From contig JBDTTU010000009.1 in NCBI GenBank assembly GCA_039930465.1, positions 1-64,000 on the forward strand: DNA of 64,000 nt. Direction: 5' to 3'. The notes under the pieces are model-generated. The model had not been told where the DNA came from. It saw nothing but the letters and a program-made list of their open reading frames with translations, and did no database searches. The DNA comes from LMDS01 sp039930465 (GTDB taxonomy: Bacteria > Pseudomonadota > Gammaproteobacteria > Burkholderiales > Burkholderiaceae_C). The stretch's first letter is position 1. Every line of letters starts with the position of its first letter. The translations under genes were made by a program, and so were the position numbers. Shown piece by piece: positions 26,391-36,044 of the stretch.

Positions 26391-27629
26391 ATGAAGAGCG
26401 ACGATCTGCAGCAGCCCCCAGAGGCCACATCCAACGAGTTCGAAGACGAGGGACCCACCGTCAACCTGACCCAGGCGTTGACATGGATCGGAGATGGAAA
26501 GCGGCTAATCGCCTCGGCCACGGTCGTCGTGGCCATCGCGTCCGTCGTGGTCGCGCTGCTGTTGCCGAAGACTTTCACTGCGCGAGCTACGCTGCTGGCT
26601 CCAGGGTCGCAGCAACAGGGCGGCGGGTCGGTGGCAGCGCTGGCCGCACTCGGATCGCTCGGCGGCCTGGTCGGAGGCGCTGCGGGCAAGACGCCCGACG
26701 AGTTGTATGTCGCGCTGCTCAAGAGCGACAGCGTGCAGCGCGCACTCGCAGATCGCTTCGATCTGAAGGCCCGCTACGACATCGAGACCTACGAGGGCCT
26801 CCGCAAAAAAATTTCGAACTACATCCACGTCACCTCGGACAAGAAGAGCGGCCTGATCAGTGTCGAGGTCGACGACAAGGAACCAAAGTTCGCCGCTGAG
26901 TTGGCCAATGCGCACGCCGACGAAGTGACGAAGGTCTTGGCGCGGCTCGCCGTCTCCGAGGCGCAATTGCGACGTGCCTTTTTCGAGAAGCAGCTCAACG
27001 AGACAAAGGAACACCTGATCAAGGCCGAACAGGAACTGCGTATCGTGCAGGAGAAATCGGGCGTCATCGTGCTCGACAAGCAGGCCGAAGCGCTGATCGG
27101 TGGCGCCGCGCAACTGCGTGCACTGATCACCGAGCGCGACGTGCAGCTCAAGGTGTTGCGCACTGCTGCGACCGAGCAGAATCCCGAGGTCATTCGCTTG
27201 AGTTCTGAGCTTCGCGCGCTACGCGGCGAACTCGCTCGGATGGAGTCGTCCAAAGGCGGGAACGCCGGCAGCGCCGTCGACATGCCGGTGGGCAAACTCC
27301 CGGAAGCCGCCATTGAGTACGTTCGAGCACGCCGCGAAGTGAAGCTCCAGGAGACACTGCTTGAATCCATGATTCGTCAGTTCGAAGCCGCCAAGCTCGA
27401 TGAGGCGAAGGAAGGGCCGGCGTTGCAGCAGGTGGACATTGCCGTGCCTCCTGATCGCAAGTCCAAGCCGTCGATTTCACTCATTGCGTTGGCCTGCACC
27501 TTGTTGGCGCTGGTTGCGTCGACGGCGTTGGTGGTTGCCCGCCGCTATTCAGCTTGGTCTCGAACGATCAACCCGCACGATCTTGCGGCAAGTGCTGAAC
27601 TTGCGAGAGCCTGGCGATGGGGCAAGTGA
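26391..27629 (+). CDS. Wzz-family chain length determinant protein
   Basis: Inner-membrane co-polymerase that sets polysaccharide chain length. The 412-residue product has an N-terminal membrane helix (about 46-64, LIASATVVVAIASVVVALL) after the VNLTQALTWIGDGKR lead-in. A long periplasmic coiled-coil region follows (about 175-300), with a second membrane helix near the C-terminus (SLIALACTLLALVASTALVV). The PPDRKSKPS segment before that helix matches the conserved proline-rich Wzz motif. There is no tyrosine kinase domain. AGGGA lies upstream of the ATG at 26391; a longer start at 26322 overlaps the SLBB gene. Confidence 0.9.
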   Translation: MKSDDLQQPPEATSNEFEDEGPTVNLTQALTWIGDGKRLIASATVVVAIASVVVALLLPKTFTARATLLAPGSQQQGGGSVAALAALGSLGGLVGGAAGKTPDELYVALLKSDSVQRALADRFDLKARYDIETYEGLRKKISNYIHVTSDKKSGLISVEVDDKEPKFAAELANAHADEVTKVLARLAVSEAQLRRAFFEKQLNETKEHLIKAEQELRIVQEKSGVIVLDKQAEALIGGAAQLRALITERDVQLKVLRTAATEQNPEVIRLSSELRALRGELARMESSKGGNAGSAVDMPVGKLPEAAIEYVRARREVKLQETLLESMIRQFEAAKLDEAKEGPALQQVDIAVPPDRKSKPSISLIALACTLLALVASTALVVARRYSAWSRTINPHDLAASAELARAWRWGK

Positions 27630-27862
27630 GCACCTGTACTGTTTGAGAGCCGGTCACACCCTCACGCCGTCAACGGGGCGGGACTCGGGCGTCAACTTTG
27701 ACACTTGGAGACGAGATTGTTCGTCCGAGAAGCAATCGTCGCTGGCGATCCACCGCCGCAACTTCATGCCAACAAACCAGCTCCGCGATCCGTTTGGAAG
27801 GCCCCTCGAAGTACGAATGAAACTGGCGCTCGCCTGACGCAGGAAACGCGTGAGCTTCCGGC
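27630..27862. other. convergent intergenic region
   Basis: The 233 bases between the Wzz-like gene and the arylsulfotransferase-like gene join the two arms of the polysaccharide locus. I see no supportable gene, no strong terminator and no repeat. Its base composition changes from GC-rich to less GC-rich across the stretch, which may mark the edge of a more recently acquired segment. Confidence 0.4.
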
Positions 27863-29392
27863 TCAGTCAATGGACAAATTGTCGAAGGCGATCGGCTGCG
27901 CGTTCCAGCTGGTGGAGCAACTCGACGTAGGATATTCAAAGTCAAAAACAACATTGCGGTTTCCGTCAAGTCCGACCAGCCGCGCTTTCGTTCTATTTTC
28001 AGCGACCGCATAGCTTATCAGCAGCGACTTGCCCCCCGCTTCGTATGCGCTTGAGCAAATGTCTGAATAGATCGATTGCCCGTAGTCGAAACGCCACATC
28101 TCACGCGCAGTGAGACTTCGCGGATCGACCGCATATGCAGAAACGGCACTGTAGGTGCGGCTTTCCCCGGTCGGCGCTCCGGCGGGTTGGTTAATGCTGT
28201 TCAGTCCATCGTTGAACAACATCAGCAAACCGTCCGACGTGATCGACGTTGCATGTTGACCAATCGGGTACAGACCGCCCGAGTCCAGTACGAGCGCCTT
28301 CGCACGCAAGGAAGGAAATGTGTACCAGTACTTTGTCGGATCGCCAAAGATCCACAAGACGTTTCCGCTCGTATAGTCCAACTTGATCACAAAATTCTCG
28401 CGGCTCGACACGATCAAACTGTCATCGCGGGGGTCGTATGTCGCGGCGTTTACGTGGAACCAGTCGATGCCGGGTCGGACAAATGACGTGGGGTCGTCGC
28501 CTTGGCTGCGCATGTATTTTTCGAGAAGAGCTGCGAGATCCCATTCGTTCAGCACGACTCCTGATGGGCTGATCTCGGCAACATTACTCTCTATATTCCG
28601 CACGCCCTCCGCCACGGAGTCCAACTCTGCCAAGAGCCCCTGTTTTCCCTCGTCAAGGTTGTGGTGAAAGTTTGTGTAGATTGAGGAAGTGAGCGAAGAC
28701 TCAGTGATGGTTCCATCGAGTTCGACGCGTCGGACAACTGCGGCAGATGCATCGCCGATGACGAAGCCGCCATTCTGGAACGCTGACGATTTGGCGTCGA
28801 CCAAACCCGCTCCGACCCAGCGAATCTCACCATCCGTATCGACAACGACCGGCGAGCCCAGCGAGGACTTCATGAAGAAGAAGTCAAAGCCCAACCCTGT
28901 GCCTGCGCTTCGAGCTTGCCGTATTGCAGGACGATCGTAGACCCCAGCAGGGTCGACGTAGGCATCGGTTGAAATCTGAACGGATAACGTCTGAATGGAA
29001 GCATCGTCGAACGTCAACTGCACGGAGATTCGATTGGTAAAGCCAGCATAGAGCCCAAAAACTGGCAACGTAACTGCGTTGCCCGCAATGCTCACGTAGC
29101 CCCGCCGCCTCAGACCAGCAATCGAGTACTTCGCGCCTACAGGCTTGGAGGCTGACCCAAGCTTTGGCTCGATCGAAAATCGAATGCTTGCCACGCGCGC
29201 CAAAGCTGCCCCGCGAAACGAGACAAATCCAATGAATGGTGTCGTGCCCGATTGGCTGCTGCCAACAATTGCGTCACTGGAATCAGCTTGATCAGGTAGC
29301 CTGGTTGAATCACCCCCACCACAGGCATTCAATAGCAACAAGCCACAGCAAACCAGAGCTCCAGCAATACTTCTCTTCGCTCGTGACTTCAT
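27863..29392 (-). CDS. arylsulfotransferase-like lipoprotein
   Basis: A 509-residue protein with a lipoprotein signal (hydrophobic segment then LLLNAC, lipobox cysteine about residue 24). The N-terminal region is Ig-like, and the rest is a beta-propeller resembling arylsulfate sulfotransferase (ASST): DWFHVNAATYDPRDDSLIVS, NVLWIFGDPTKYW, and GQHATSITSDGLLMLFNDG, which contains the candidate active-site histidine. ASST enzymes transfer sulfate from phenolic donors to acceptors in the periplasm. AGAGG precedes the ATG at 29392. It is the last gene of the minus-strand polysaccharide arm, suggesting glycan sulfation, but activity is not proven. Confidence 0.78.
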   Translation of the reverse strand: MKSRAKRSIAGALVCCGLLLLNACGGGDSTRLPDQADSSDAIVGSSQSGTTPFIGFVSFRGAALARVASIRFSIEPKLGSASKPVGAKYSIAGLRRRGYVSIAGNAVTLPVFGLYAGFTNRISVQLTFDDASIQTLSVQISTDAYVDPAGVYDRPAIRQARSAGTGLGFDFFFMKSSLGSPVVVDTDGEIRWVGAGLVDAKSSAFQNGGFVIGDASAAVVRRVELDGTITESSLTSSIYTNFHHNLDEGKQGLLAELDSVAEGVRNIESNVAEISPSGVVLNEWDLAALLEKYMRSQGDDPTSFVRPGIDWFHVNAATYDPRDDSLIVSSRENFVIKLDYTSGNVLWIFGDPTKYWYTFPSLRAKALVLDSGGLYPIGQHATSITSDGLLMLFNDGLNSINQPAGAPTGESRTYSAVSAYAVDPRSLTAREMWRFDYGQSIYSDICSSAYEAGGKSLLISYAVAENRTKARLVGLDGNRNVVFDFEYPTSSCSTSWNAQPIAFDNLSID

Positions 29393-29446
29393 TCTTACCT
29401 CTCGTGGTACTAAATTTATCCGCCCGCGAGCGCGCTTTCAGTGCAG

Positions 29447-31282
29447 TCATGCGCTCCACGGTCGATATTCCATGAGCAGCTCTGCCATATTGCGGCGAAC
29501 ATCATCGTCGGAAAAGCATCCGTCGGTCACGATCCAATCCTTCAGTCTTTTCCACCCATCATCCGTGGTGTAAGCAACCCTTGCCACCCGTATTTTCGGG
29601 TGGCTGGTTGCTCTGGAAAACTCAGTGTCAGCAAGAAGCTCTTCAAAAAGTTTCTCCCCAGGCCGTAGACCCGTAAACTCGATCCCGATTTGCGCTTCCG
29701 CATAGCCGGACAAGCGAATCATATTGCGAGCCAAGTCAACAATCTTTACAGGCTCTCCCATGTCGAGAACGAAAACCTCGCCTCCCCGCCCCATGCACGC
29801 TGCCTGAAGAACCAGTTGAGCAGCTTCCGGGATCGACATGAAGAATCGAACAATATCCGGGTGCGTCACTGTGATGGGGCCACCCGCCGCAATTTGATCT
29901 CGAAACTTGGGGATGACGCTCCCGCTGCTTCCAAGGACGTTCCCGAAGCGGACAATCTCGAAGCGTGTCTTATTCTCTTGATGAAGCGCTTGGCACACCA
30001 GTTCTGCAAGCCGCTTTGACGCGCCCATGACGTTAGTCGGGTTCACGGCCTTGTCGGTCGAGACGAGCACAAATTTCTGTACTCCGTGCCGGATCGCGGC
30101 CTGTCCTACGACATAGGTTCCATACGTGTTGTTGCGGAGAGCCTCCCACGCATTGACCTCCTCCATCAGCGGGACGTGCTTGTAAGCTGCCGCATGGAAG
30201 ACCGCTGCGGGTGCGTGCGCCGCCATGATTTCGTCTACCCGCGCCGAATTCTTGACGTCACCCACTGCGCAAACAAGTGGGACATCAGGGAACAGCGCAA
30301 CGAACTCCTCTCGCAGCGTGTAAAGCGCAAATTCGCTCATCTCGAAAAGCACGAGAAGGCGGGGCCTGTATCGCGCGATTTGGCGGCAAAGCTCGGAACC
30401 AATAGAGCCTCCGGCCCCGGTGACCATGACTGCACTGTTCTCGAGGAATTGCGCAATTGCATCGGTATCCAGTTGCACGGCGTCGCGCCCGAGCAGGTCC
30501 TCTGGCCGAACTTCGCGCACATCGGAAACCGCCAACTCGTTTCGGATCAGGTCGGCCATTCCCGGCACGAGGCGCACTTCGATGCTCAATGGCTGGAGGC
30601 GGCGCAGCAGATCGGCCCGTTGACCAGCACTGAGGCTGGGGATCGCGACGATCACGGTACCAATCCGGTATTGCTCGATCAGTGTCGAGAGACTTTGACT
30701 GGAGTGAACCGGCAGACCCATGATCGAGCGGCCTTGAAGCGACATGCTGTCGTCGACGAATACGCGCGGCCGGAACTCGGGGCCCGACCGAAGCGCCTGG
30801 GCCAGTTGCCGGCCCGCGGAGCCGGCACCATAGATCGCGACCGGCAGTCCGACCCGTGCCGTCGGGGGCATCGCCCCGCGCAGAACCTGACGCGCAAGTA
30901 GTCGAGCCAGTGTCGCGTAACCTGCGGACATGACTGCATAGATGATCAAGGCCGACCGCGGAATGTTGGGTATGCGAAGAAACAATGCAATCAGGGCGAA
31001 CAGCGCTGCCGCGCCGAGCGACACGCCGATCACCAGAACGAATGCGCGGGTCTCGAGGTATCGGATCACTGCCCGGTAGAGCCCGAAATGCAGAAAGAGC
31101 GGCAACGTCACCACGACCGCAAGCATGTACCCCCAGGCTGGTGGACCGTCGCTCAGAGGCAGTTCGCCGAGTCTTAACGCAACCGCAGACCACAGCGCGA
31201 GCGGCAGAACCAAGACGTCTGCGGCAACAATAAGCAGCGTCTTCGCGATTGGCGGCAGGTTGGCGAGATTCCTGATGCGCAT
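29447..31282 (-). CDS. FlaA1/WbpM-type nucleotide-sugar dehydratase
   Basis: Membrane-bound UDP-GlcNAc 4,6-dehydratase family protein that makes 4-keto-6-deoxy-hexosamine precursors. The 611-residue product has four N-terminal membrane helices (about residues 15-125), a first Rossmann fold (VAIYGAGSAGRQLAQAL) and a second catalytic one (VMVTGAGGSIGSELCRQI). The latter has VFHAAAYKHVPLMEE, STDKAVNPTNVMGASKR and GLRPGEKLFEELL. The MGASKR form, lacking the usual YxxxK tyrosine, is typical of WbpM. It is followed by ASST and preceded by the initiating transferase, consistent with a bacillosamine/QuiNAc or FucNAc-type first sugar. Confidence 0.93.
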   Translation of the reverse strand: MRIRNLANLPPIAKTLLIVAADVLVLPLALWSAVALRLGELPLSDGPPAWGYMLAVVVTLPLFLHFGLYRAVIRYLETRAFVLVIGVSLGAAALFALIALFLRIPNIPRSALIIYAVMSAGYATLARLLARQVLRGAMPPTARVGLPVAIYGAGSAGRQLAQALRSGPEFRPRVFVDDSMSLQGRSIMGLPVHSSQSLSTLIEQYRIGTVIVAIPSLSAGQRADLLRRLQPLSIEVRLVPGMADLIRNELAVSDVREVRPEDLLGRDAVQLDTDAIAQFLENSAVMVTGAGGSIGSELCRQIARYRPRLLVLFEMSEFALYTLREEFVALFPDVPLVCAVGDVKNSARVDEIMAAHAPAAVFHAAAYKHVPLMEEVNAWEALRNNTYGTYVVGQAAIRHGVQKFVLVSTDKAVNPTNVMGASKRLAELVCQALHQENKTRFEIVRFGNVLGSSGSVIPKFRDQIAAGGPITVTHPDIVRFFMSIPEAAQLVLQAACMGRGGEVFVLDMGEPVKIVDLARNMIRLSGYAEAQIGIEFTGLRPGEKLFEELLADTEFSRATSHPKIRVARVAYTTDDGWKRLKDWIVTDGCFSDDDVRRNMAELLMEYRPWSA

Positions 31283-31297
31283 CGATGTCCTACAGTC

Positions 31298-31897
31298 TCA
31301 GTGCCGCGCGAAGGAAACAACGAACGAGCGCCGGATAATTTCAAGGTCGCCCTTGAAATTCTGCTCACGCACATAGCGTTCGCAGTACGCCAGTTTTGCA
31401 GGCATGACCTCGTCGATGTAAGTGCGCTCAGGGTCAGCGCTGCGGCCAAGCAGTTCGTTTTCGTCGCGATACTCGATCGATGCCAAATCGGTAATTCCTG
31501 GCCGAACGCTGAGAACCAGGTCGCGAACGTCTGGCGGATACAGCGCCACGTAACGCGGCACTTCGGGCCGCGGACCCACCACGCTCATGTCGCCGAGCAG
31601 CACGTTGATGAATTGGGGGAGCTCGTCAATCTTGTACTTGCGTAGAAAGGCACCGGGCCGGGTAATGCGCGCATCCGCGCCGACCGTGATCTGCGGCCCG
31701 CGCGTTTCGGCATCTGTGGCCATGGTCCTGAACTTGTAGATCTGGAACTCGGACCCGCCTCGGCCCACGCGCCGTTGACGAAAGAACACCGGCCCCGGCG
31801 AGTTGATCTTGACCCACAACGCCACGAGCAGCAGCAGCGGGGAGAGCACCAGCAGCGCACCGGCCGAGAAGAAGATATCGAAGGCCCGCTTCAACAT
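31298..31897 (-). CDS. initiating sugar-phosphate transferase (PglC/WcaJ family)
   Basis: Transfers the first sugar-1-phosphate from a nucleotide sugar to undecaprenyl phosphate. The 199-residue product is the short monotopic form: one hydrophobic N-terminal helix (RAFDIFFSAGALLVLSPLLL), then FFRQRRVGRGGSEFQIYKFR, DELPQFINVLLGDMSVVGPR and VRPGITDLASI. The ATG at 31897 overlaps the aminotransferase stop (TGATG). Short PglC-type enzymes usually take UDP-diNAcBac or UDP-GlcNAc derivatives, fitting the adjacent WbpM-type dehydratase and DegT aminotransferase. Confidence 0.93.
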   Translation of the reverse strand: MLKRAFDIFFSAGALLVLSPLLLLVALWVKINSPGPVFFRQRRVGRGGSEFQIYKFRTMATDAETRGPQITVGADARITRPGAFLRKYKIDELPQFINVLLGDMSVVGPRPEVPRYVALYPPDVRDLVLSVRPGITDLASIEYRDENELLGRSADPERTYIDEVMPAKLAYCERYVREQNFKGDLEIIRRSFVVSFARH

Positions 31898-33051
31898 CAA
31901 GTCAGCACCTCGCCCAAGGCTGCCACGATGCGGTCTTGGTCGGCGTCGCTCATTGCGGTGAAGAGCGGGATGCTGACCATCGACTTGTATGCCGCATCGG
32001 CCTGCGGAAACATCGCTGGTGTTAGATGGTATCGATCGCGCCAGTAAGGGTGGCGGTGGAGCGGCACGTAGTGCACGCTGGTGCCGATGCCTCGGTCCGA
32101 CAGGCCCTGAATCACGTCGTCACGTGTTGCTTTGGCATCGTCACGCAGGCGGATCACGTAGAGGTGCCACGCATGCACGTCACCGGCTGGCGCATCGGCC
32201 GGCAGCACCAAGGGCAGCGCCGCGAGCTTGTCGAAGTAGCGCGCCGCTAGGTACTGGCGCCGCTTCAAAAAAAGCGGCAACTTCGCGAGTTGATGAATTC
32301 CAATCGCCGAGGCGATGTCGGTCAGGTTGTACTTGAAGCCCGGTGCGACGACCTCGTAGTACCAAGCGGGCGTCTTCGACGTGAACCGGTCAAACGCATC
32401 GCGGTTCATGCCATGCAGGCGCATCACCTTCATTCGCTTGGCCAGTTCGCTATCGCGGGTGACAACCATGCCGCCTTCGCCCGTGGTCATTGTCTTGTTG
32501 GCGTAGAAACTGAACACAGTGATGTCGGACAGCAACTGCCCCACGAGCGTGCCGCCAGAAGTACTTGGCAGCGCGTGCGCAGCATCCTCGACCACCTTCA
32601 AGCCGTGCTCGCGTGCGATCGCAAGAATCTCCTGCATCGGACAGGCCAACCCGCCGTAGTGCACCGGCATGATTGCCTTCGTGCGCGCCGTGATCGCCGC
32701 CCGAATTTTGCTCACATCGATGTTCAACGTGACCGGGTCCACGTCGACGAGGATGGGGTCGGCCCCGAGGTAACGCACGACCTCCGTCGTGGCGGTGAAG
32801 GTCAGCGTCGTCGTGATGACTTCGTCGCCCGGCCCGATGCCGAGTGCTTCGAGCGCCAGGTGCAAACCGGCTGTGGCCGAGTTGACCGCGATGCTCTCGA
32901 GACCTCCACCCAGAAACGCCGTAAATGCGCTCTCGAATTCCTTGGTCTTGGGGCCGGTGGTCACCCAGCCCGAACGCAAGGCTTCGCTGACGGCAGCTAT
33001 CTCTTCTTCGCCGATTTCAGGCAATGCAAAGGGGATGAACTTCTGAGTCAT
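31897..33051 (-). CDS. DegT/DnrJ/EryC1 sugar aminotransferase
   Basis: PLP-dependent enzyme that aminates 4-keto nucleotide sugars. The 384-residue product has the PLP lysine K186 (FYANKTMTTGEGGM), an aspartate D156 (VVEDAAHAL) that binds the cofactor ring, and the GWVTTGPKTKEFE substrate entry motif. With the WbpM-type dehydratase it could make a 4-amino-4,6-dideoxy-HexNAc (bacillosamine-like) sugar. The ATG at 33051 overlaps the preceding methyltransferase stop; the longer in-frame start at 33207 is not supported. Confidence 0.92.
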   Translation of the reverse strand: MTQKFIPFALPEIGEEEIAAVSEALRSGWVTTGPKTKEFESAFTAFLGGGLESIAVNSATAGLHLALEALGIGPGDEVITTTLTFTATTEVVRYLGADPILVDVDPVTLNIDVSKIRAAITARTKAIMPVHYGGLACPMQEILAIAREHGLKVVEDAAHALPSTSGGTLVGQLLSDITVFSFYANKTMTTGEGGMVVTRDSELAKRMKVMRLHGMNRDAFDRFTSKTPAWYYEVVAPGFKYNLTDIASAIGIHQLAKLPLFLKRRQYLAARYFDKLAALPLVLPADAPAGDVHAWHLYVIRLRDDAKATRDDVIQGLSDRGIGTSVHYVPLHRHPYWRDRYHLTPAMFPQADAAYKSMVSIPLFTAMSDADQDRIVAALGEVLT

Positions 33052-33740
33052 GGCTTCTGAATCCAGCAAAGAACATGTGTGCGCAGGTGCGGCATCAAGT
33101 TGAAGAGCCCGTACAAGCGCGGATGAATCGCCGAGACACGACGCGCAATCGGGGGAGCAAGGGTCAGGCGCTGTGTCCAAATGCGCGCTGCCGGAAAGAG
33201 CTTGCACACCCGTTCTAGCGGCACGCCGCGCACATCTGGGTTGGCAGGATTGTCATAGACAAAGTCATACCAGAGCACCCCACCGCCAGGCTTGACCCAC
33301 TTCCACATGCGCTCGGCCAGCATCGTCTGGAATGCATCGTCCAGCAAGGACGAGAAGACTGTCGACTGCATGACAACGTCGAAGCTCCCGGGCGCCAGGT
33401 TCATCTGCGTGGCGTCGCCTTCAAGCACGGTGACTGCTCCGGGCAACATGCGCCGGGCTTCTTCGCTACGCCGTGGCAACAACTCGTTGCCCACGAGATT
33501 TTCCGGTGCAAACCCCAGCCGCATCAGCTCCAGCAGGTTGCTGCCGCTCCCGCAACCCACTTCCAGCACCCGCTTGGACACGAGGGGCTGGATAGCGCAC
33601 TTTTGCACCCATCGCACAAGTGCACGCTGCTTTTCCTGATGCGACATGAGCACCGACTCGTTCAGCAGGCTGTAACGCAGCGGGTCATCAATCGATGAGC
33701 GGCGCGCATACCTTTCGCGCACTGCATCCACTTCCTTCAT
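33048..33740 (-). CDS. SAM-dependent methyltransferase
   Basis: A 230-residue class I methyltransferase with the SAM-binding motif VLEVGCGSGSNLLELM near residues 58-73 and the following acidic loop (VLEGDATQMNL). The C-terminal half (VRGVPLERVCKLFPAARIW) is family-specific but does not show me the substrate. Its position between a GT2 gene and the sugar aminotransferase, overlapping the latter by four bases, points to sugar or lipid-linked intermediate methylation. No specific acceptor can be named. Confidence 0.82.
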   Translation of the reverse strand: MKEVDAVRERYARRSSIDDPLRYSLLNESVLMSHQEKQRALVRWVQKCAIQPLVSKRVLEVGCGSGSNLLELMRLGFAPENLVGNELLPRRSEEARRMLPGAVTVLEGDATQMNLAPGSFDVVMQSTVFSSLLDDAFQTMLAERMWKWVKPGGGVLWYDFVYDNPANPDVRGVPLERVCKLFPAARIWTQRLTLAPPIARRVSAIHPRLYGLFNLMPHLRTHVLCWIQKP

Positions 33741-33791
33741 TCTTTCGAGTCCTTCATAGCGGCCAGGTCGGAGCAGGCTGCATTGTCAGGC

Positions 33792-34805
33792 CTAGCGCGT
33801 CAGCCGCTTCATCGCGGCGCCAGCACGACGCCGAAGCACCACGAAGTCCCAGACTCCGCGCCCGAATCCAGACGCATAGCCCAAGTGCATGCACCCAAAG
33901 GCTGCGGCCACGGCCGCCGTATCGGAGATTGAAGCCGCCTGGCCCGCACGCACAGCGAACCACATCGCAGCGCCGAAGTAGACCCCGGCAAGGGTGGCAA
34001 GCCCGGCAACGGCGGCCGCGGAAAACGGCGCGGCACATGCCAAGACCACCAGCAGCGCGAGAAAGGCAAACGGCGCGACATGTCGCGCCGACGCAGGCAG
34101 CCGGTGTTTTTGCAGCACCGGGATCTTCCAGTAACCGTACTGGTGAAACTGCCGAAACAGCGCCGCCAACGAACCACGAGGCGTGTACACCGAGCGGATG
34201 GCGCTGCTCTGCCAAACCTTGCCGCCGCCACGGATGATGCGCAGGTTCAGCTCGTCATCCTGGTTGCGAACCAAGGTTTCGTCGAAGCCGCCGATCGCCA
34301 ACAATGCGTCACGGCGCCAAGCACCGAGGTACACGGTATCCACCAGTCCGTTGTAGTCATGCCTTCGCGACGCGGCGCCCCCCGAACCGAACCGGCTCTG
34401 AAAGGCCGCGGCGATGGCCCGCTGAAGAAAGCCTTCGCCCTGCGCGACCCACGGGCCACCGACGCAAGTGGCGCCAGTTTCGCCAAGTGCCCTCACGCAT
34501 TCAGCCACGTAGTTGTCTGCGTAGGTCGTGTGGATGTCCATGCGGACAATGATCTCGCCATTGGCGTGCTGCAGGGCCAGGTTCAGCCCTGTCGAGACGA
34601 TTTGCCCGGGATTCGTGATGACCTTCAGACGCGGCTCGCGACGGGCCCAATCCTCGAGCTTGGGCAGGGTCGAATCGTTGCTGAGGCCGTCTGCGATGAG
34701 CACTTCGATGTCGAAACCGTCGCGGCGCTGCGCGAGCACCGCCGTGACGTAGGCGTCGATATAGTCCGCCTCGTTGCGGCATGGGGAGATGATGGAAACA
34801 ATCAT
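33792..34805 (-). CDS. family 2 glycosyltransferase (ExoA-like)
   Basis: Inverting glycosyltransferase of GT-A fold. The 337-residue product starts with IVSIISPCRNEADYIDAYV, has an aspartate pair region IIVRMDIHTTYADNY, and a GGFDETLVRNQDDELNLRI motif with the likely catalytic aspartate. Two or three membrane segments lie in the C-terminal third (about 240-300), as in ExoA of succinoglycan synthesis. AAGGAAG lies upstream of the ATG at 34805. It adds a sugar to the lipid-linked repeat unit; donor and acceptor are unknown. Confidence 0.88.
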   Translation of the reverse strand: MIVSIISPCRNEADYIDAYVTAVLAQRRDGFDIEVLIADGLSNDSTLPKLEDWARREPRLKVITNPGQIVSTGLNLALQHANGEIIVRMDIHTTYADNYVAECVRALGETGATCVGGPWVAQGEGFLQRAIAAAFQSRFGSGGAASRRHDYNGLVDTVYLGAWRRDALLAIGGFDETLVRNQDDELNLRIIRGGGKVWQSSAIRSVYTPRGSLAALFRQFHQYGYWKIPVLQKHRLPASARHVAPFAFLALLVVLACAAPFSAAAVAGLATLAGVYFGAAMWFAVRAGQAASISDTAAVAAAFGCMHLGYASGFGRGVWDFVVLRRRAGAAMKRLTR

Positions 34806-34872
34806 CGAAGTCTTCCTTAAGGAAACCAAAAGGGCATGGTGTTTGCCCAGTGGAGCAACCCCGCAAGGCAGG

Positions 34873-36033
34873 TCATTCCGACGACTTCCCGGGGCGGCCC
34901 TGCCGGTGGGCCCGGATCACAGCGGCGTAACTCTCGAGCATTTTGTCAACGCAATGCTCCCACTCATACTCTCGAATTACCAAAACACGCCCCGCCTGGC
35001 CCATGGTCTTGCGTAGAGCCGCGTCGGTGACGAGACTTTTCAGCGCTGCGCTCAGCGCGGCGCAGTCGTTGCGTGGAACGATCAACCCCGTCACGCCGTC
35101 ACGAACGACCTCAGGCAAGCCGCCGGCATCGGACACGACGACGGGCAGACCACAGCTTGACGCCTCTATGACCGCAACGCCAAAGCTCTCGCTGTCGAGC
35201 CGGCTCGCAGCCACATAGACGTCCAACTTATTCAGCCAAGCGGGGACATCCGCGTGCGCCACCTTCCCGACAAACGTGATCAGTGCGCGAATACCCAGCG
35301 CGTCAGCCTGGGCTTCGAGCTTTGCCCGATCTGGGCCATCCCCGACAAGCAGAAGCTTCAGGTGCTCGCGACATGGAGCAAGTTGCGGATCTGGGTCGCG
35401 CAACAGCAGCGCAAAGGCGTCAATCAGCACGTCGACCCCGTACTTGTCAGCGAGAGTCTTGACGGTGCCGATTGTGATCTTGCGATGGTCATCGACGGGC
35501 CGCTCCACGCCTACAAAGCGATTGGATTCGACCCCGAATGGCGTAATGTCGATGGGCCCGATTGTCGGCACCAGCCGACGCACTTGCTCAGCCATCACAC
35601 GGCTGGTAGAAGCAATGCGATCGGCGCGGCGCAGATTCCAGCGAACAAGGTGCCCGGCGGCCGCTGACTGGTACGGAAAGTCAAAAACATCAGAGCCCCA
35701 CACCGACATCAAATGCGGTCTGAACGCGGCCAGCGTTCCCAGGGTTCCATAGCCGGAAGCGTAGTGGCTGTTGACAATGTCTGGCTTGAACTGTCTCAGT
35801 GCTTGCCGCGCCCGCCAAGCGTTAAGAAAGTAGCCTCGAGTCCCGTCGAATGGGAGAATTTTGACGCCGACACCGGACGGCACTCTCCAGTCAATGCTCG
35901 GGTGCTGCGTCAGTAAGAGCAGATCGACACCTCTGGATGCAAGCCCTTCCACCCAGCGCTGGGTATGAACCACGCTGGCAGGGGCAAAAAGCATGACTTT
36001 CAGGGCTCGCTTACTTCCCAACGTATCCGACAT
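34873..36033 (-). CDS. family 4 glycosyltransferase
   Basis: Retaining GT-B glycosyltransferase. The 386-residue product has an N-terminal VMLFAPASVVHTQRWVEGLA acceptor-side motif, GSDVFDFPY, and the C-terminal donor-binding ESFGVAVIEASSCGLPVV with the EX7E glutamates. The ATG at 36033 has a GGCGG-like site upstream; an alternative ATG at 36060 would overlap the wzy-like gene. It is adjacent to the Wzy and GT2 genes in the same transcription unit. Confidence 0.9.
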   Translation of the reverse strand: MSDTLGSKRALKVMLFAPASVVHTQRWVEGLASRGVDLLLLTQHPSIDWRVPSGVGVKILPFDGTRGYFLNAWRARQALRQFKPDIVNSHYASGYGTLGTLAAFRPHLMSVWGSDVFDFPYQSAAAGHLVRWNLRRADRIASTSRVMAEQVRRLVPTIGPIDITPFGVESNRFVGVERPVDDHRKITIGTVKTLADKYGVDVLIDAFALLLRDPDPQLAPCREHLKLLLVGDGPDRAKLEAQADALGIRALITFVGKVAHADVPAWLNKLDVYVAASRLDSESFGVAVIEASSCGLPVVVSDAGGLPEVVRDGVTGLIVPRNDCAALSAALKSLVTDAALRKTMGQAGRVLVIREYEWEHCVDKMLESYAAVIRAHRQGRPGKSSE

Positions 36034-36044
36034 ATTGACCGCCA

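Noticed and set aside
24113..26722. Long open reading frame of 869 codons on the strand opposite the SLBB export gene
   Set aside because: It runs antisense to a well-supported gene, is low-complexity and rich in His/Arg/Ala/Val, and has no recognisable domain. Such long antisense frames are common in high-GC DNA.
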